From the NCBI GenBank assembly GCA_963844855.1, contig CAWJQP010000009.1, positions 62,001 to 126,000 on the forward strand: a stretch of 64,000 bases of DNA, read 5' to 3'. This document shows, one piece after another, positions 61,051-64,000 of the stretch. The translations under genes and the position numbers were made by a program. The stretch is from DASQDN01 sp963844855. GTDB lineage: Bacteria > Acidobacteriota > Terriglobia > Bryobacterales > Bryobacteraceae. Below the pieces are notes generated by a model. That model was not told where the DNA came from, did not search any database, and saw only the letters and a list, made by a program, of their open reading frames with translations. The first letter of the stretch is position 1; every line of letters starts with the position of its first letter.

Positions 61051-61058
61051 GGGGGTGA

Positions 61059-61082
61059 GCGCGGGAGGTTTCCCTCCCGCGC
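61059..61082. terminator. Strong hairpin between convergent genes
   Basis: A perfect 10-bp stem GCGCGGGAGG / CCTCCCGCGC with a TTTC loop, eight bases after the methyltransferase stop. No T-run follows directly on either strand, so it is either a factor-assisted end or an RNA 3' stabiliser shared by the convergent genes. Confidence 0.5.
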
Positions 61083-61172
61083 CCGAGGGGTTGTGTCCGG
61101 TTGGACTCGTTATTAGCTAATACGCTCGACCCCCATCTGCGGTTCGCAGAAAATTTGTAAATTCGCATTTTT

Positions 61173-63209
61173 TTACTTAACTGCGATATAGGCTACATCT
61201 GAGACCGTCGTGTCTCCGGCTGACACAGTTATCGGTGTTCGTGACGAGACACGCGCATTCGGCGGGATACGGACGTTCAACTGTGCGATTCCCGCGACCA
61301 TGTCGGGCGACGCGCCCGCGTAAAGCACTTCACCTTCGATCCCGGAAAACATAACCTTTACCGGCAATCGAAGCGGTGAAGCATCGGAGCCGACGATGGC
61401 GCCATCTTCATACGTGCTTGCAAATAGGCCCATCCCAGTAGCCCAGAAGGTGATGATGGAACCGCGCGCGGCAGCGTTCTCGGCTGTATTCAGGGAGTTG
61501 TCCTGATTCAGAACCGCCCCAAACTCGGTACTGCCAACTCGAAAGACACCAGGATCCGCCGCTTTCAAATTCACAGTGAGCGGGTTGAATGAACGCCCTT
61601 GGTAATCAATGCGCACTTGCGCTGTGGTTCCCGAGAGCGACAAGGGCGCGATGGCATTGATCTGATCCTCTCGCACAAACAGCAAGGGAGCCGGAGCCCC
61701 ATTAAAAAGAACTCGGACACCACCGACCGACGTCGGAACCTTGCCGTTCTCAAGCATCGCTACGATTCCTTCGGCCGGTCCCATACCGGCGCCGAACAAA
61801 GTCACAGCCATACCAGCGGTTACACCGGCCGTTCGGTAGGATGCGGCGTTAAGAGCGCAATCGACCCGGACTGCCGGAGCGGCGTCGAAGACATAGCGCC
61901 GGAGGATGTTCGGCGGTTGCTCGAACGGGGTCTGAAGACGGCTCATCGTAAACACGTCACCGGCAGGTAGCGTCGCCGCCCAGCGGGGAGTGCCGATGTT
62001 CGCCGCCAGATAGCTTGAATACTTGATGGATCCATCGGCGCCAAGTCTCACATAAACGGGCATGAGTCCTGTCGGAGTATCGGACGTAGAACATCGCTGA
62101 TAAGCGCCGGAAGTCGTTGGGAAATGGGTTCCATTTGTAGTGCCGGCCGCCAGGACATTGCCCGCCGAATCCACTGCAACGCTTCCTACGGATGTCTGGC
62201 CGTTTGCAGTGAGGAGGCGCGTCCACGCGATCTTGTCGCCCGCAAATTTTGTAACGAACCCCGAGCCCGCCTGCGTCGCGTACGTGAGGCCGCCGATGTA
62301 AATGGCGCCTGCTGCATCGGTTGTCATATCTGACATCTGATCGTTGGCTGGATCGCCCAGGTATGTCGAATATTGCAATGCCCCGAGACTATTAATCCTG
62401 GTGATGAACAGATCCGAAGAACCCGGTCGCTGTAACCCTGTCTGTATTGCGCCAGAGGTAACCGGAAACCCGGCGGTGTTTACGTTTCCAGCGATAATCG
62501 CGTTGCCGTCGAGGTCAGATGCGATGCCGACCGGCGTTCCGACGCCGACGAAAGTCGAAAACATTCGGGTTGTTCCAACTGCGCTCAACTTCGTGACAAA
62601 CGCCATGCCGTTGCCTCCAACCGTTTGGAACGCTCCCGGTGTAGTCGGAAAGTCACGAGCGTCTGTATTCCCCGTAACATAAGCGTTCCCGAGACGGTCT
62701 GTGGCGACGCCGGTCACGCGGGTGATTGCATTTCCACCTAAATATGTGGAGAATACCGCGCCCGTCAGATTGTTATTGAACTTGGTAACGAAGCCGTTGG
62801 TCGTCGCTCGAGGCACAGTCCCATTGACAACGCCTTCCGTGACCGGAAAATTGCGACTGGTAGTCGTCCCACCGATATAGACAAAACCCTGCGAATCGAG
62901 GGCGATGCTTGTTGGTAAATCGTCGCCTGCTCCACCGAGAAACGTTGCCGCTATCATCTCGCCATCTGACCCTCTGAATTTCGCGACAACCACGTCGTGT
63001 TGGCCGCCAATGCGAGGTTGTGCCGCAGTCCGCGGAACAGTAAACAGCGGATCGTCCCCCCTGCCTAGCGCGAATACGTCGCCTCGGCCATCGGATATGA
63101 CAAAAAGGAACTCGGCCTTGGGGACCTGTCTGGAAAACTTGATAACGGAATCTTCCTGCGCCCAGACGCGCAGCGCTGCGATTAGCAATGCAAATGACAG
63201 AAAACGCAC
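61173..63209 (-). CDS. SBBP-repeat secreted protein with Solibacter C-terminal domain (TIGR03437)
   Basis: 678 residues with a signal peptide (MRFLSFALLIAALRVWAQED). Residues ~85-430 hold SBBP-type propeller repeats (SIALDSQGFVYIGGTTTSRN, VATDRLGNAYVTGNTDARDF, TTDAAGAIYIGGLTY). The last ~230 residues match the 'Solibacter' uncharacterised C-terminal domain: NAASYRTAGVTAGMAVTLFG, LFNGAPAPLLFVREDQINAI, GSIITFWATGMG and GIAQLNVRIPPNA. This domain is largely confined to Acidobacteriota and is the best lineage marker in the window. Probably a surface or adhesion-type protein. Confidence 0.92.
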   Translation of the reverse strand: MRFLSFALLIAALRVWAQEDSVIKFSRQVPKAEFLFVISDGRGDVFALGRGDDPLFTVPRTAAQPRIGGQHDVVVAKFRGSDGEMIAATFLGGAGDDLPTSIALDSQGFVYIGGTTTSRNFPVTEGVVNGTVPRATTNGFVTKFNNNLTGAVFSTYLGGNAITRVTGVATDRLGNAYVTGNTDARDFPTTPGAFQTVGGNGMAFVTKLSAVGTTRMFSTFVGVGTPVGIASDLDGNAIIAGNVNTAGFPVTSGAIQTGLQRPGSSDLFITRINSLGALQYSTYLGDPANDQMSDMTTDAAGAIYIGGLTYATQAGSGFVTKFAGDKIAWTRLLTANGQTSVGSVAVDSAGNVLAAGTTNGTHFPTTSGAYQRCSTSDTPTGLMPVYVRLGADGSIKYSSYLAANIGTPRWAATLPAGDVFTMSRLQTPFEQPPNILRRYVFDAAPAVRVDCALNAASYRTAGVTAGMAVTLFGAGMGPAEGIVAMLENGKVPTSVGGVRVLFNGAPAPLLFVREDQINAIAPLSLSGTTAQVRIDYQGRSFNPLTVNLKAADPGVFRVGSTEFGAVLNQDNSLNTAENAAARGSIITFWATGMGLFASTYEDGAIVGSDASPLRLPVKVMFSGIEGEVLYAGASPDMVAGIAQLNVRIPPNARVSSRTPITVSAGDTTVSDVAYIAVK

Positions 63210-63248
63210 GATTCATCGTAACCCGCGCTCTTGCTAACATTGTTTGCA

Positions 63249-64000
63249 ATGCCAAAAGACAAGATCGAACGCAGCCTCGGATTCAATACTCGCTCGCTAC
63301 ATGCGGGCTACGATCCTGACCCTTCCACAGGGGCACGCGCAGTACCTATCTATCAATCCACTTCCTTCGTCTTCGAGAATTCCGACCACGCCGCTTCACT
63401 GTTTGCGCTGCAGCAGTTTGGAAATATCTATTCCCGCATCATGAACCCGACGACGGACGTTTTAGAGCAACGCGTCGCGTCTCTCGAGAATGGGGTTGCG
63501 GCCTTGGCGACAGCGAGCGGCCAGGCAGCGCAGCTGCTCGCGATCACCAGTCTGCTCGAGACTGGCGACGAGATCCTTTCAGCGAGCACCTTGTACGGCG
63601 GCACGTACACGCAATTCGATGTCAGCTTCCGGCGACTTGGGTTTAAGACGACATTCGTCGAGCCGGATGACCCGGAAAACTTCCGTAAGGCCATTACACC
63701 CAAGACGCGCCTGATCTTTGGCGAGACGATCAGCAACCCACGGGGAAACGTTCTCGATATCGAAGCGGTCGCCAAGATTGCGCATGAGAACAACATTCCG
63801 TTGATGATCGACAACACCTTCGCGACACCGTACCTTTGCCGGCCGATCGACTACGGCGCCGATATCGTCGTACATTCCTTGACAAAGTTCATGGGCGGAC
63901 ACGGAACGAGCATTGGCGGAATCATCGTCGACAGCGGTAAGTTTCCGTGGGAAAAGGGCAAGTTCCCAGGCTTGAACGATCCGGCCCCGGCGTATCATGG
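63249..64000 (+). CDS. metY: O-acetylhomoserine sulfhydrylase, 3' end outside the window
   Basis: Starts at ATG 63249 (MPKDKIERSLGFNTRSLHAG) and runs off the edge after 250 residues. Cys/Met-metabolism PLP family motifs are RAVPIYQSTSFVFENSDHAA, NIYSRIMNPTTDVLEQRVAS, LDIEAVAKIAHENNIPLMID and the PLP-lysine segment DIVVHSLTKFMGGHGTSIGG. The length to the lysine and the text favour O-acetylhomoserine aminocarboxypropyltransferase, which joins sulfide to O-acetylhomoserine to give homocysteine, over cystathionine gamma-synthase. Divergent from the SBBP gene with 39 bases between starts. Confidence 0.9.
   Translation, partial: MPKDKIERSLGFNTRSLHAGYDPDPSTGARAVPIYQSTSFVFENSDHAASLFALQQFGNIYSRIMNPTTDVLEQRVASLENGVAALATASGQAAQLLAITSLLETGDEILSASTLYGGTYTQFDVSFRRLGFKTTFVEPDDPENFRKAITPKTRLIFGETISNPRGNVLDIEAVAKIAHENNIPLMIDNTFATPYLCRPIDYGADIVVHSLTKFMGGHGTSIGGIIVDSGKFPWEKGKFPGLNDPAPAYH

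Overview
The window looks like a chromosomal segment of a soil-type Acidobacteriota of the Solibacter/Bryobacterales kind. The lineage is inferred from gene content: a long SBBP-repeat protein ending in the 'Solibacter' C-terminal domain, paired PSD1 (DUF1549/DUF1553) and DUF1501 genes, PEP-CTERM proteins, NHL-repeat secreted proteins, a PknB-type kinase fused to a TolB-like propeller, a futalosine-pathway mqnA, and a RAYT flanked by REP palindromes. No rRNA, tRNA or CRISPR array was seen.

Layout. 0-6.4 kb: a truncated NHL protein, divergent mqnA, and a very large hybrid histidine kinase split by one frameshift and one in-frame stop. 6.4-20.3 kb, mostly minus strand: NHL protein, DUF4166 and SRPBCC/DoxX pair, a decayed PEP-CTERM tail, TPR + DUF4331 pair, a ~1,140-residue protein of unknown family with an HPr-kinase-like P-loop, SGNH hydrolase, a coupled MFS/carboxypeptidase-regulatory pair, and a large secreted protein of unknown function. 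20.4-25.4 kb: a small hypothetical, a PEP-CTERM protein, a glycoamylase-domain (GH144-like) protein with a possible LacI-type operator, and an amidohydrolase. 25.8-31.4 kb is the accessory zone: a broken serine hydrolase, two ~130-bp nested inverted repeats, two IS110-type transposases (one broken) and two gene remnants.

31.5-44.2 kb: alkaline phosphatase, then a plus-strand run of one membrane-fusion protein and two RND pump subunits (an MdtABC-like layout without TolC), then a REP-flanked RAYT, then the most interesting locus. There an exported thioredoxin-like protein has an in-frame TGA exactly where a CxxC motif would have its second cysteine. A SECIS-like hairpin follows the TGA, and further on come a CxxCH haem-type motif and two PDZ-like domains. 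Its stop overlaps the start of a DsbD-alpha-like protein. I read this as a candidate periplasmic selenoprotein redox module.

44.2-52.8 kb, minus strand: sulfatase, arylsulfotransferase-like protein, a degenerate receiver, DUF1501, cytochrome-c/DUF1549/DUF1553 protein and an SDR. 52.8-64 kb, mostly plus strand: glutathione peroxidase (Cys form), kinase-propeller protein, a 6-phosphofructokinase with PPi-type residues, a methyltransferase, a TIGR00300 protein, queF, a coiled-coil methyltransferase, a Solibacter-domain SBBP protein (minus) and a truncated O-acetylhomoserine sulfhydrylase.

A caution for every entry: at least 17 one-base frameshifts and two in-frame stops interrupt otherwise well conserved genes, with a cluster at 57.1-58.2 kb. 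This density fits consensus-sequence errors better than real decay, so interrupted genes are described as one gene in pieces where continuity is clear.
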